A stretch of 64,000 nt of DNA from HXMU1420-13 sp965228545 (GCA_965228545.1 OZ245822.1:1-64000), one strand, 5' to 3'; positions 8,337 to 16,843 are shown, counted from the first letter of the stretch. The notes: a model not told the origin generated them from the letters alone. Numbers and translations: made by a program.

Positions 8337-9601
8337 CAAGTTAAAAACCTAAATAGTCTAGGCTGATCATTCACGTATTCAAAACTCAGATTCTTGGTTT
8401 TCATACGTTCAAGCAACGGTTCTAGATCGTGTTTGTCTTTCAGCTCTAAACCAATCAAAGCAGGACCTAATTCACGGTTGGTTTTTTTCGAATACTCGAA
8501 ATAAGTGATGTCATCATCCGGGCCAAGCACATCACTCAGAAATTCCATTAATGCACCCGCACGTTGCGGAAAATCAACAATAAAATAGTGTTTCAGCCCC
8601 TGATACATCAACCAGCGCTCATTGATTTCTGCGGTTCGGGTAATGTCGTTATTGCTTCCTGATACAACACACACTACTGTCTTGCCTGTTAATTCTTCTT
8701 TTAAGATTTCCAGTGCACTAATTGCAAGAGCTCCGGCCGGTTCCACAACAATGGCTTGCTCGTTGTACATTTTAAGAATGGTGCCGCAAATCATGCCTTC
8801 GGAAATGGTGATAACACGATCCAGCACTTCGCGGCATATTTCATAAGTGATGTCACCAACTCGCTGTACTGCCGCGCCATCCACGAATTTATCGATTTCG
8901 GGAAGCGTAATAACTTCGCCAAGTTCCATCGATTTTTGCATAGCCGGAGCACCGGCTGGTTCAATACCAATAATCTTAGTATCCGGCGATACAGCTTTAA
9001 AGTAGGAACCCATTCCGGCCGAAAGACCACCACCACCTACCGGAACCAACAAATAATCGATAGGATCTTGCATGTCATCAAGTACTTCTTTGCCAACAGT
9101 TCCTTGACCGGCTATTATTTTAGGATCGTTAAAGGGTGGAATAAAAGCTGCGCCTTTTTCGCTACAAAAGGTGGCTGCTTTTGCAAAGGCATCGTCGAAG
9201 GTATCGCCTTCCAACACTATATCTACATACTCTTTCCCGAACATTTTCACCTGTTTCACTTTTTGAGCAGGAGTGGTATTCGGCATAAAAATAGTTCCGT
9301 GTATTTTCTTCTTAAAACAAGCTAAAGCTACTCCTTGAGCGTGATTACCGGCGCTTGCACATACAACACCATGCTCTAGTTCTTTTTCCGAAAGGCTTTG
9401 GATTTTGTTGTAAGCACCACGAATTTTATAGCTCCGAACCACCTGTAAATCTTCCCGCTTCAGCCAGATGTTCGCTCCAATTTCATCAGAAAGTAAAATA
9501 TTTTCCTGAACAGGAGTGTGTGTTGCAATACCACGAAGCCTATCAGCTGCTTCGTCTATTTCTTGAGTGGAAATAAGTTTTGATTCTACGGAATCTGCCA
9601 T
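8336..9601 (-). CDS. ilvA: Threonine deaminase (threonine ammonia-lyase)
   Basis: First committed step of isoleucine synthesis: threonine to 2-oxobutyrate and ammonia. K59 in RSYKIRGAYN is the PLP lysine and VGGGGLSAG is the phosphate-binding loop. The C-terminal segment from about 340 (HYFIVDFPQRAGALMEFL) is a single ACT-like regulatory domain, so the 421-residue protein resembles the short Bacillus type rather than the two-ACT E. coli type. It is followed with a 1-nt overlap by a class V aminotransferase. It lies 9 kb from ilvDBNC, and no attenuator or leader peptide is visible upstream. Confidence 0.93.
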   Translation of the reverse strand: MADSVESKLISTQEIDEAADRLRGIATHTPVQENILLSDEIGANIWLKREDLQVVRSYKIRGAYNKIQSLSEKELEHGVVCASAGNHAQGVALACFKKKIHGTIFMPNTTPAQKVKQVKMFGKEYVDIVLEGDTFDDAFAKAATFCSEKGAAFIPPFNDPKIIAGQGTVGKEVLDDMQDPIDYLLVPVGGGGLSAGMGSYFKAVSPDTKIIGIEPAGAPAMQKSMELGEVITLPEIDKFVDGAAVQRVGDITYEICREVLDRVITISEGMICGTILKMYNEQAIVVEPAGALAISALEILKEELTGKTVVCVVSGSNNDITRTAEINERWLMYQGLKHYFIVDFPQRAGALMEFLSDVLGPDDDITYFEYSKKTNRELGPALIGLELKDKHDLEPLLERMKTKNLSFEYVNDQPRLFRFLT

Positions 9602-9778
9602 AAAAATAGTTTCTGAGTGAGTGGCAGAATATAGCAGATTCGAAATACATAGGATAACATGAAGTGTTTTAGAATAAAGAAAATCTCTATTTACTTTTTG
9701 TTACCGATTTCAGTTTTATAGAAGTAGTACGAATCCTACATTCTTGTATAGTTTGAATAGAAAATCCAGCACTCATTG

Positions 9779-10267
9779 ATGTTAATTCGTCCCGTAAAAC
9801 ATTCCGATTTATCTTCGATACATGCACTAAATGAACAAGCTCTTCCTCATGTAAATAGTATTCCAATAAGCGATTTTGAAGCTTTTATGGGGATAAGCTC
9901 GTTTTTTTTGGTAGTGGAAATTGATGATGAAATAGCAGCATTTTTGATTGTGCTCGGGCCCGGAAAAACCTACGATTCCGAAAATTACCGATATTTCTCT
10001 GCACATTATCAAAGCTTTGATTATGTAGATCGAATTGTAGTAGCAGAAGAACATCAAGGCAAGAGAGTTGGCTCCAAGTTGTATGCATACTTGATGGAAC
10101 ATAGCAACGAAGAGCGAGTTACCTGCGAGGTAAACTTAAAGCCCCCAAATCCAGGCTCAATAACATTTCATCAAAAAATGGGTTTCAATGAAGTTGCTCA
10201 GCAATCTTCGGAAGAAGGTAAAAAGTGGGTAAGTTTAATGGTTAAGAATCTAAACAAAGGCTCTTGA
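9779..10267 (+). CDS. GNAT family N-acetyltransferase
   Basis: A 162-residue single-domain acetyltransferase. The acetyl-CoA loop is visible as VVAEEHQGKRVGSKLY at about 88-103, followed by CEVNLKPPNPGSITFHQKMGF, the usual strand-5 and C-terminal motif. The ATG at 9779 is preferred to the TTG three bases upstream. The TGA stop lies just before the CotH-kinase start (10270), so they are probably cotranscribed. The substrate cannot be predicted. Confidence 0.82.
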   Translation: MLIRPVKHSDLSSIHALNEQALPHVNSIPISDFEAFMGISSFFLVVEIDDEIAAFLIVLGPGKTYDSENYRYFSAHYQSFDYVDRIVVAEEHQGKRVGSKLYAYLMEHSNEERVTCEVNLKPPNPGSITFHQKMGFNEVAQQSSEEGKKWVSLMVKNLNKGS

Positions 10268-10269
10268 AT

Positions 10270-11655
10270 ATGGCAAGTCGATGGAGAAGTTTACAATGCT
10301 TACTGCTAATTTTGATTACATCAGTTGCATGTAAAACCGACACAACCGGGCCCGAACCTTTGCCCGTAGAGGAAATTCCTAAGATAAGTATACTCACTGA
10401 TGGACAAGAGATTGTAGATGAGCCAAAGATTATGGCTACGATGAATGTGACCGTTGCTGAAGAAATGATTTTCACCGGAACGATCGGGATAGAATTAAGG
10501 GGCTCAACTTCTCGGCGGCTTTTTGATAAAAAATCCTTCGCAATTGAAACTTGGGATGAAAATGGCAACGATATTGATGTGAGTATTAACAACTTGCCCG
10601 AAGAAGAAGACTGGGTGTTATACGGGCCATACAGCGACAAAACTTTGATGCGAAACATGCTAATGTACGATCTGGCGAGAGAAATTGGTGGATATGCAAG
10701 CCGTGGTTTTTTTACCGAAGTTGAGGTGAATGGAGAGTATGAAGGTGTGTATGTTTTTATGGAAAAAATAAAGCGCGATGACAACCGATTGGCATTATCT
10801 AACTTAAGGCCATCCGAGAATTCCGGGGAAGACTTAACCGGTGGCTACATACTAAAAATTGATAAAACCGCCGGAGATTCTGATGATGAAGATTGGTCGG
10901 GTGATCATGAATATACACAGGAAATAAGCTTTAGATCACAATATGGCGTATATGGGAATGAGTTAGAATACTCAGCCTATGGAGCTAAGCGAGGGGAAGA
11001 AACTTATTATTTGTACGAAGACCCGAACGCCGGTGACATCACTACAGAGCAAAAAAACTACATTCAAACCTATATCCATGCATTTGAAACGGCTATCATT
11101 AATGATGAGCATCAATTAGCCTATCAGAACTACATCGATATCGACAGTTTTGTAGATCATTTTATTCTGAATGAATTGAGTGGAAATCCGGATGCATATC
11201 GTTTAAGCACGTATCTGCATAAAGACAAAAACGAAAAGCTGAAAATGGGTCCCATTTGGGATTTTAATATAGCATTTGGGAATGACGGACGAAGTGCTAC
11301 CGAAGGTTGGGTGATTGACTACAATCAAAATTACCCCGACGATTTATGGCTGGTTCCTTTTTATTGGGAAAGCATTTTTTCTGATCCGAGCTTTCAAAAT
11401 GCACTACATTCTCGTTGGGATAGTTTACGATCAAATACGCTCAGTGTAGCAAACATTCATGCAAGAATTGATAGCTATGCCAACGAATTAAGTAGTGCAG
11501 GTGCAATAAAACGGAACTTTGACCGATGGGATATTCTGGGAGAGCAGGTAGTGTTTAACTCCTTTGTGGGAGAGACCTACGAAGACGAAATTGAGTATAT
11601 AAAAAGCTGGGTTGAAGCTCGCATTGAGTGGATGGATTCACAGATCAATAATTAA
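10270..11655 (+). CDS. CotH-kinase family lipoprotein
   Basis: A secreted lipoprotein: a short basic N-terminus, a hydrophobic stretch and a SVAC lipobox near residue 20. The rest matches the CotH kinase fold: a basic block (LRGSTSRRLFDKKSFAI), LMRNMLMYDLAREIG, NGEYEGVYVFMEKI and the metal-binding WDFNIAFGND. In spore formers CotH phosphorylates coat proteins; many non-sporulating bacteria carry secreted homologues with unknown targets. The ATG at 10270 is used rather than the TTG at 10264 that overlaps the GNAT stop. An extracytoplasmic location fits the lipobox; kinase activity is not shown. Confidence 0.83.
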   Translation: MASRWRSLQCLLLILITSVACKTDTTGPEPLPVEEIPKISILTDGQEIVDEPKIMATMNVTVAEEMIFTGTIGIELRGSTSRRLFDKKSFAIETWDENGNDIDVSINNLPEEEDWVLYGPYSDKTLMRNMLMYDLAREIGGYASRGFFTEVEVNGEYEGVYVFMEKIKRDDNRLALSNLRPSENSGEDLTGGYILKIDKTAGDSDDEDWSGDHEYTQEISFRSQYGVYGNELEYSAYGAKRGEETYYLYEDPNAGDITTEQKNYIQTYIHAFETAIINDEHQLAYQNYIDIDSFVDHFILNELSGNPDAYRLSTYLHKDKNEKLKMGPIWDFNIAFGNDGRSATEGWVIDYNQNYPDDLWLVPFYWESIFSDPSFQNALHSRWDSLRSNTLSVANIHARIDSYANELSSAGAIKRNFDRWDILGEQVVFNSFVGETYEDEIEYIKSWVEARIEWMDSQINN

Positions 11656-11730
11656 GAATTCCATCGGTGGAAAGTCCATTGGAATGATTTACAAAACTTT
11701 GTGGGTTGATCGAGTAATCAAACTTTTTCT

Positions 11731-12285
11731 GTGTCACATCCCGTACCCATACTTTCTATCAGCGTTGAAGATCAAATTGTAAGATATTTACACGCTAAAA
11801 ATGATAGAGCCATTGAACTAATTTTTGAAAACTATTCGTTGGCAATGATGAATGTGATTCGATCGGTAGTTAAAAATGAAGCCGTTGCCGAAGACGTACT
11901 TCAAAAAGTGTTGGTAAAAATTTGGGAGAAAGGTGATTCATTTGACCCGCAAAAAGCCGGTTTATACACATGGTTGATACGAATCAGTAAAAATGCTGCC
12001 ATCGATGAAACACGGGGAAAAGATTTTTTACGATCCAGGAAATCCGAAAGTGTAGATAACTTCGTATTTAATGGTGAAGCTATTCATCAGAAGAGTGTTC
12101 AAGAGCGAAAAAACGGCGTTTGGGAGTCGGTGAATCAACTTCCCGACGCTCAACGCTGTTTAATCGATATGGCATATTTTCAAGGATATACTCAAAAAGA
12201 AATATCACAAGAATTAAATCTACCACTTGGTACTGTAAAGACAAGAATGCGTAAGGCAATTAGCACACTTAGACGTATTTTCTAA
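11731..12285 (+). CDS. ECF-type RNA polymerase sigma factor (SigK/RpoE-like)
   Basis: A 184-residue sigma-70 family factor with region 2 (AEDVLQKVLVKIWEKGDSF and YTWLIRISKNAAID) and region 4 (YTQKEISQELNLPLGTVKTRMRKAI, a helix-turn-helix). It should direct polymerase to a small set of promoters. The start is a GTG at 11731; the next internal ATG would remove region 2. The anti-sigma gene follows after 3 bp, and a fasciclin gene lies next. This order recalls SigK-RskA-MPT70/83 of mycobacteria, so regulation by a membrane anti-sigma factor and autoregulation are plausible inferences. Confidence 0.9.
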   Translation: MSHPVPILSISVEDQIVRYLHAKNDRAIELIFENYSLAMMNVIRSVVKNEAVAEDVLQKVLVKIWEKGDSFDPQKAGLYTWLIRISKNAAIDETRGKDFLRSRKSESVDNFVFNGEAIHQKSVQERKNGVWESVNQLPDAQRCLIDMAYFQGYTQKEISQELNLPLGTVKTRMRKAISTLRRIF

Positions 12286-12288
12286 CCC

Positions 12289-13065
12289 ATGGATTTCAAA
12301 GCCTACATAGATTCCGGAATACTGGAGCTTTATGTGAGCGGTTTATTATCGGAAACCGAAGCTCAACAAGTTGAAGAATACGCAGCACATCATCCTGAAG
12401 TAAAACAGGAAATCGATGCTATTCGTAGTTCGATAAATAATTATGCTCGACAAGTTGGTAAAGCGCCAGCTCCTTCAATTTTAAATAAAGCACTAGCTGA
12501 TATTCAGAAAGAACCCACTGAATCTGAAGCGTTCAGAGAAGGACCATCAACAAATTCAAAAAAAGCCGAAACCGTTACCACTAGAAGAGACTGGCATAAA
12601 ATAGCTGCTTCTATCGCCTTATTAATCAGTGTTGGGGTTAACGGATATTTTTTTAACGAGCTTCAAACTGTTCAAAACGAACAGGCTCTTGCAAATCAAC
12701 AAATTGCTACTCTTTCAAGCCAATTGGATGTTGTAACCAGCGCCGCGAATATGGAAATTCCTCTTTATGGATTGGATGTTTCTCCTAAATCGCATGCGAC
12801 GGTTTATATCAACGAGCAAACTCGTGACGTGTATATCAAAATAGGAGACCTTCCTGTTCCGCCGAGTGGACATCAGTATCAATTATGGGCGGATCGTGAT
12901 GGACATATGCACAATATTGGAGTATTCCATCATAATAAAAGCTTGCAGCATCTAACCGTATTCGAAGGTGATTTTGAATCGTTGAATGTTACACTTGAAG
13001 AAGAGGGAGGCTCTGAGGTGGCTACTGTGGAGCGAGCCTACCTAAGCGGAAAAGCAACTTCATAA
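12289..13065 (+). CDS. RskA-like transmembrane anti-sigma factor
   Basis: The N-terminal cytoplasmic part (about 1-80, with LYVSGLLSETEAQQVEEY) is a zinc-less anti-sigma domain. A transmembrane helix follows at about 105-122, then a coiled segment, then a periplasmic anti-sigma-K C-terminal domain with YGLDVSPKSHATVYI, SGHQYQLWADRDG and a closing EEEGGSEVATV. It should hold the upstream sigma factor inactive until an envelope signal releases it. The 3-bp gap to the sigma gene implies tight cotranslation. The periplasmic domain resembles those in RskA, whose release in mycobacteria involves regulated proteolysis. Confidence 0.87.
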   Translation: MDFKAYIDSGILELYVSGLLSETEAQQVEEYAAHHPEVKQEIDAIRSSINNYARQVGKAPAPSILNKALADIQKEPTESEAFREGPSTNSKKAETVTTRRDWHKIAASIALLISVGVNGYFFNELQTVQNEQALANQQIATLSSQLDVVTSAANMEIPLYGLDVSPKSHATVYINEQTRDVYIKIGDLPVPPSGHQYQLWADRDGHMHNIGVFHHNKSLQHLTVFEGDFESLNVTLEEEGGSEVATVERAYLSGKATS

Positions 13066-13074
13066 ATTTTTTTT

Positions 13075-13133
13075 GTTCTAGGAAATCCAAACGGGGTGCG
13101 AGCTTCGTACCTACAGTAACTTTAACCTAGAAC
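13075..13133 (+). promoter_or_regulatory. Long-range inverted repeat with nested hairpin before the fasciclin gene
   Basis: Exact 8-bp arms gttctagg (13075-13082) and cctagaac (13126-13133) bracket 43 bp. Inside lies a 7-bp hairpin with one G-T pair at 13095-13111. The whole element ends 17 bp before the fasciclin ATG. A ggaaa block overlaps the left arm and may be part of an ECF-like -35 element. Promoter, operator or mRNA 5' stabiliser cannot be separated from sequence alone. Confidence 0.4.
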
Positions 13134-13150
13134 AACTAAAACTATTCATC

Positions 13151-13666
13151 ATGAAGTTATCTAAAATCACCGCAGGTCTGTTTGCATTACTATTGGCATT
13201 CAGTTTTTCAAATACACAAGCTCAAAACAAAGACATCGTAGAATTAGCTGTTGGAACCGAGTCTCTTTCAACATTAGTAGCCGCAGTTCAAGCTGGCGGG
13301 TTAGTTGAAACCTTACAAGGCGACGGTCCATTTACAGTATTTGCACCTACCAACGAAGCATTTGCTAAGCTTCCTGAAGGAGTTGTAGAAAATCTGCTTA
13401 AGCCGGAAAACAAAGACGCTCTTGTAGCTGTATTAACGTACCACGTAGTGCCGGGCAAAGTAAAGTCTACCGATTTAAGCGATGGAATGACCGCCAAGAC
13501 AGTTGAAGGCAGTAAAATTACCGTAGATATTAACTATGGTAAAGTAATGATCGACAATGCAAACGTAACTGCTGCAAATATCATGGCAAGCAACGGTGTA
13601 GTACATGTAATTGACACCGTAATTTTACCACCAAGCATCAAAAAAGCTTTAGCATCAGCTAACTAA
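13151..13666 (+). CDS. Secreted fasciclin (FAS1) domain protein
   Basis: A cleavable signal peptide (MKLSKITAG... to about residue 24, TQAQ) precedes one FAS1 domain of about 140 residues. The H1 motif (FTVFAPTNEAFAKLP) and H2 region (GVVHVIDTVILPP) are both clear, as is a conserved TYHVVPG. FAS1 domains mediate adhesion or envelope interactions. The protein follows the sigma/RskA pair by 85 bp with its own putative control region and ends at a strong terminator, so it is the likely target gene of that sigma factor. This matches the mycobacterial MPT70/MPT83 arrangement by analogy only. Confidence 0.92.
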   Translation: MKLSKITAGLFALLLAFSFSNTQAQNKDIVELAVGTESLSTLVAAVQAGGLVETLQGDGPFTVFAPTNEAFAKLPEGVVENLLKPENKDALVAVLTYHVVPGKVKSTDLSDGMTAKTVEGSKITVDINYGKVMIDNANVTAANIMASNGVVHVIDTVILPPSIKKALASAN

Positions 13667-13695
13667 GAATACACTTCGTTACTGTTTAAAAGAGG

Positions 13696-13724
13696 AAGCC
13701 GATGTGGGAGCATCGGCTTTTTTT
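13696..13724 (+). terminator. Rho-independent terminator after fasciclin gene
   Basis: Perfect 9-bp stem (aagccgatg/catcggctt) with a short loop, followed by T7. It closes the sigma/anti-sigma/fasciclin block, 30 bp after the fasciclin stop. Confidence 0.92.
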
Positions 13725-13777
13725 GTGAATTTATTGAACTCCAAAGAATTCTAATTCAGCCCCATTCCAATAGCCAA

Positions 13778-14320
13778 TCAGCGATTTTCGCGGGAATATC
13801 GAAGTTGAATTAACCCATTTTCATACTTCTTAGGCTCGTGAGCTTGTAGTGAAAGAAGGCCGGAATCTGCACCGGGAAATAATCGTTTTCCTTTGCCTAA
13901 AAGGATTGGTAACACTGAAATGATGAACTCATCAATGGCATCGATTTCTAATAGTTCACGAACAATTTCTCCGCCACCATCGCAATAAATATGTTTACCA
14001 GATGTGGATTTTAGCTGATCAATTAGTTCGTATAAGTCGCCATTGTAATAAGTAATGCTATTTTCTGACCCACTCCGTGACTTAGATAAAACATAGCACT
14101 GAAATTGTTCAGCAGGAGGGAAAGTGCCCCCGGTTAAGGTGCAAACTACGTCGTAAGTTTTACGGCCAACAAGGTAGGTGTCTACAGTGGAGGTGAATTC
14201 GGAGTACCCATAATCTTCACCATCAATCATAAATGGATTCAGAAATTCAAGTGAATCATCGGGAGTAGCAATAAAGCCATCCAGACTCATAGAAATGTAA
14301 AGAATCAACTTTCTGGACAA
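13778..14320 (-). CDS. Dihydrofolate reductase/RibD-C family protein
   Basis: A 180-residue protein of the RibD C-terminal, YyaP-like superfamily: MSRKLILYISMSLDGFIA at the start, VGRKTYDVV near residue 52, CDGGGEIVRELL and PILLGKGKRLFPG later. These correspond to NADPH and substrate-binding parts of the DHFR-like fold. It is not the classical folA product. The exact substrate is unknown. It heads a run of four small minus-strand genes (13.8-15.7 kb). Confidence 0.85.
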   Translation of the reverse strand: MSRKLILYISMSLDGFIATPDDSLEFLNPFMIDGEDYGYSEFTSTVDTYLVGRKTYDVVCTLTGGTFPPAEQFQCYVLSKSRSGSENSITYYNGDLYELIDQLKSTSGKHIYCDGGGEIVRELLEIDAIDEFIISVLPILLGKGKRLFPGADSGLLSLQAHEPKKYENGLIQLRYSRENR

Positions 14321-14334
14321 TACAATAATCCTGA

Positions 14335-14571
14335 TTATTGGTGAGGTAAGCTATCAAATAATGCCTTTTTCTCGTCCATCCATGTTTCGAATGCTCCCGG
14401 TTTTTCAGCCATATGCTTCATTTTAGCCATCATTCTTAAATGGGCAACATCTTTCTGTTCAAACATTTCCATGCCGTGACGTTTACTCAATTCTGCGATT
14501 TCTTCAAAAGATTCAGCACTAAAGGTAAGATCGCAAGCACCGCCAAGTTGTTTGCAGGTCATCGTTTTCAT
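14335..14571 (-). CDS. Small conserved DUF1059-like protein
   Basis: A 78-residue cytosolic protein, starting MKTMTCKQLGGACDL. The paired cysteines and the following amphipathic segment (FEEIAELSKRHGMEMF) look like DUF1059-type proteins. I chose the ATG at 14571; an upstream ATG at 14613 adds 14 residues unlike the family. Another in-frame ATG lies three codons further in. Function is unknown; the cysteines could bind metal. Confidence 0.65.
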   Translation of the reverse strand: MKTMTCKQLGGACDLTFSAESFEEIAELSKRHGMEMFEQKDVAHLRMMAKMKHMAEKPGAFETWMDEKKALFDSLPHQ

Positions 14572-14686
14572 AGTAGCCTTAAAATTAGTTTTCCAAAAAG
14601 CACTAATCCACAATAAAGTAAAATATCGGCTAAAGTCCGAAGTATTGAAGTTGTACTGGAGTTTAAGATGATTAACTAGTTGATAA

Positions 14687-15106
14687 TTATAATCCCAAAA
14701 AGGGTAAATCTTTCAACTTTTTGTACCTCAACGCAGCTTCGAGGCAGCGATCGAGTGGTTCACGGGAGAGTGGTAAGTTGATATCGAAAATAAGTCCACG
14801 ATTTCCATCCAAAGTAAAAACACCGGGAAATACTTTTTGGAAGGTCTGTACCAGTGATGTGGAACACACGAAATAAATCCCAAACTGATCCGGTCGTTTA
14901 CTACTCCAACCGAACCGTACGGGACTGCCAATATTAGATTTATAGCTGGGTTCACCCCATTTAATCTCTTCATCAAGCCTTTTTAAATCATCGATATTGG
15001 ACGCTACTTCTGTGATTAATTGCCTGAATTCTTCAAATCGAAGCTGAACAGATGCCGGATATCCATTTACAACGCTTGCGATATGGGAGGGAATTCTAAG
15101 ATCCAT
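14687..15106 (-). CDS. DUF1801 domain protein
   Basis: A 139-residue single-domain protein with the DUF1801 pattern: an N-terminal helix region (YPASVQLRFEEFRQLI), EEIKWGEPSYKS at about 46-57 and FGIYFVCSTSLVQTFQ further on. Family members are small alpha/beta proteins of unknown function, frequently neighbours of other uncharacterised small proteins, as here with the DUF4287/DUF5655 gene 15 bp upstream. Confidence 0.82.
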   Translation of the reverse strand: MDLRIPSHIASVVNGYPASVQLRFEEFRQLITEVASNIDDLKRLDEEIKWGEPSYKSNIGSPVRFGWSSKRPDQFGIYFVCSTSLVQTFQKVFPGVFTLDGNRGLIFDINLPLSREPLDRCLEAALRYKKLKDLPFLGL

Positions 15107-15121
15107 ACTTCTAAAAATTGA

Positions 15122-15664
15122 TTAACCGGCAGATTCATAAGCTTGTTTGATCCAGTCAAGTAATTCTGAATCAATTTCATCAGCTTGTTCAATACGAACC
15201 CTATGTGTACACATACTCCCAAATGGGCCTGAGTTTTCAAGGCGATCGGTTATCTCATGATCTTTTAGTTTAAGCCCCAGATCTACCCGTGTTTTCGTAG
15301 CGGGTTTGAAAAGAGCAAACTGCTTTTTTCGAACGAAAGAAACGGTTGTTTTCTTTGGCACAACGGTAATATCATCGCCGATTTTTAGAGTCTCTGTCTT
15401 AAAGCGTTCGTAAATCGGGCGTAAGTTTTCTTTGCCTTTAAACTGAGCTTCCACTAAATCAACTTCTTCCTGTTCATCATTTTTTGATAAGTGAACAATG
15501 GTATTGGCAAAACCATGAGAAACACCGTGTTCTTTTTTTAGATAATTAAGCGCCTCGCCATGTTTGGCAAAGTTTTTTTCTTTTAAGATGGATTTCCATT
15601 CGCCCAGAGATTTGCCTGTTTTCTCCGGCATGTTGTTAATCATGGTTTGTAGTTGTTGATCCAT
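15122..15664 (-). CDS. DUF4287-DUF5655 two-domain protein
   Basis: Two domains are visible in 180 residues. The first 60 or so match DUF4287 (MPEKTGKSLGEWKSILKE, KHGEALNYLKKEHGVSHGFANTIV). From about 75 a DUF5655-like domain follows (YERFKTETLKIGDDITVVPKKTTVSF, KKQFALFKP, ending WIKQAYESAG). DUF5655 is thought to bind nucleic acid or act as a stand-alone transport-related domain, but the role is not known. It is probably cotranscribed with DUF1801 downstream, with a 15-bp gap. Confidence 0.8.
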   Translation of the reverse strand: MDQQLQTMINNMPEKTGKSLGEWKSILKEKNFAKHGEALNYLKKEHGVSHGFANTIVHLSKNDEQEEVDLVEAQFKGKENLRPIYERFKTETLKIGDDITVVPKKTTVSFVRKKQFALFKPATKTRVDLGLKLKDHEITDRLENSGPFGSMCTHRVRIEQADEIDSELLDWIKQAYESAG

Positions 15665-15795
15665 TTGGTACCTCGAATTTTTTTTGAAAGAACGAAAGCT
15701 TTCTTCGATTTAACAAACAGAAAATTTGCCACAGAAACTTTTGAGAATAGGCTCCGTACTCGTTTCAATCACATAGTTAACACAAGGAGAACATC

Positions 15796-15969
15796 ATGGA
15801 AAAAGGTACTGGAATGGCAATCGGAATTGGAATGGGCGTTATGATGGGCGTAATCTTCGGTGGTATGGGAATCTGGATTGCATTGGGTGTGGTACTTGGC
15901 GTACTGATCGAGAATGGAGAATTAGATACATTAGATTTTGATTCGTGGGGATGCAGTTCGGACGATTAA
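15796..15969 (+). CDS. Glycine-rich mini membrane protein A (57 aa)
   Basis: An ATG at 15796 has a good ribosome binding site (aaggag, 15784-15789) and opens a 57-codon frame. The protein is one or two glycine-zipper transmembrane segments (GMAIGIGMGVMMGVIFGGMG, then IWIALGVVLGVLI) with an acidic tail ending SSDD. The core GxWxxLGxxxG also occurs in the proteins at 16844 and 52228, so these are paralogues. It ends before a terminator. Function is unknown; glycine zippers often drive helix packing or oligomerisation. Confidence 0.8.
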   Translation: MEKGTGMAIGIGMGVMMGVIFGGMGIWIALGVVLGVLIENGELDTLDFDSWGCSSDD

Positions 15970-15996
15970 ATGCCTACTTAGTAAAAACAAATGAAT

Positions 15997-16022
15997 AAAA
16001 GCCTCCAAACAGAGGCTTTTTT
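15997..16022 (+). terminator. Rho-independent terminator after mini protein A
   Basis: Perfect 9-bp stem aaaagcctc/gaggctttt with a 6-nt loop and a T-run of six (16017-16022). It insulates mini protein A from the dipeptidase gene. Confidence 0.9.
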
Positions 16023-16052
16023 AGTTTGCACGCAAGATTGTACATTCTCAAC

Positions 16053-16784
16053 ATGATTAAATCGTTTATAAAAGTCACGCTACTAATCTGTTTACTCCCG
16101 GTTGCTGTTTCGGGACAAACTTCCTTTCCATTAGTCGAGATTTCAGAGGTTGCTCCAACTATGATTAAAGAAATTCGATATGCAGGGCCTCATAACTTTG
16201 TAGGGGAACAAGTTGATGGCTACAGTGCAGCAAAATGCTACTTAACAGAGTCTGCTGCAGAGGCTTTAGCATCAGTTCAGAAAAAGTTAATAGCGAACTC
16301 TTATTCACTTAAAATATTCGATTGTTACCGACCCCAACAAGCCGTAGATCATTTTGTGCGATGGGCAGCACGAGAGGAAGCCACAGCAACTAAAGAATTT
16401 TACTTTCCAAATGTTCCGGCAGATAGCCTGTTTGCCTATGGGTACATCGCTGAGCGTTCAGGACATAGCCGCGGTTCTACCGCTGATTTGACGATTGTTC
16501 GTTTACCATATGCTGCTCCTACAAACTTCGAGTATTCATGCTTGGATGAAAATGGATATCAATTTCGTGGAAGCGAACTAAATATGGGCACTTCCTACGA
16601 TTGTTTTGATGAACGATCGCATACTTTTTCCTCTCTGATGCCGCATAGCATATTAGCCAATCGAAGGCTATTGCTTGAAGTTATGCAAGCTGAAGGATTC
16701 GTGAACTACAGCAAAGAGTGGTGGCATTTTACCTTTAAACCCGAAGAATTCCCCGATACTATTTTTGATGTGCCTATAGAGTGA
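16053..16784 (+). CDS. D-alanyl-D-alanine dipeptidase, VanX/DdpX-like (M15D)
   Basis: A secreted zinc peptidase that hydrolyses D-Ala-D-Ala or related dipeptides. After a signal peptide (about 1-21) the M15D motifs are complete: R93 in CYRPQQA, zinc ligands H138 and D145 in SGHSRGSTADLT, and catalytic E222 with ligand H225 in KEWWHF. I use the ATG at 16053 because it begins the signal peptide; a TTG at 16026 lies inside the preceding terminator region. No vanH/vanA ligase genes are nearby, so wall turnover or nutrient use is likelier than glycopeptide resistance. Confidence 0.9.
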   Translation: MIKSFIKVTLLICLLPVAVSGQTSFPLVEISEVAPTMIKEIRYAGPHNFVGEQVDGYSAAKCYLTESAAEALASVQKKLIANSYSLKIFDCYRPQQAVDHFVRWAAREEATATKEFYFPNVPADSLFAYGYIAERSGHSRGSTADLTIVRLPYAAPTNFEYSCLDENGYQFRGSELNMGTSYDCFDERSHTFSSLMPHSILANRRLLLEVMQAEGFVNYSKEWWHFTFKPEEFPDTIFDVPIE

Positions 16785-16843
16785 CAGTTATATTGTAACA
16801 GAAAGTAGGCTATCCCGTAATTCAGTTATTGAACAAAAAACAG

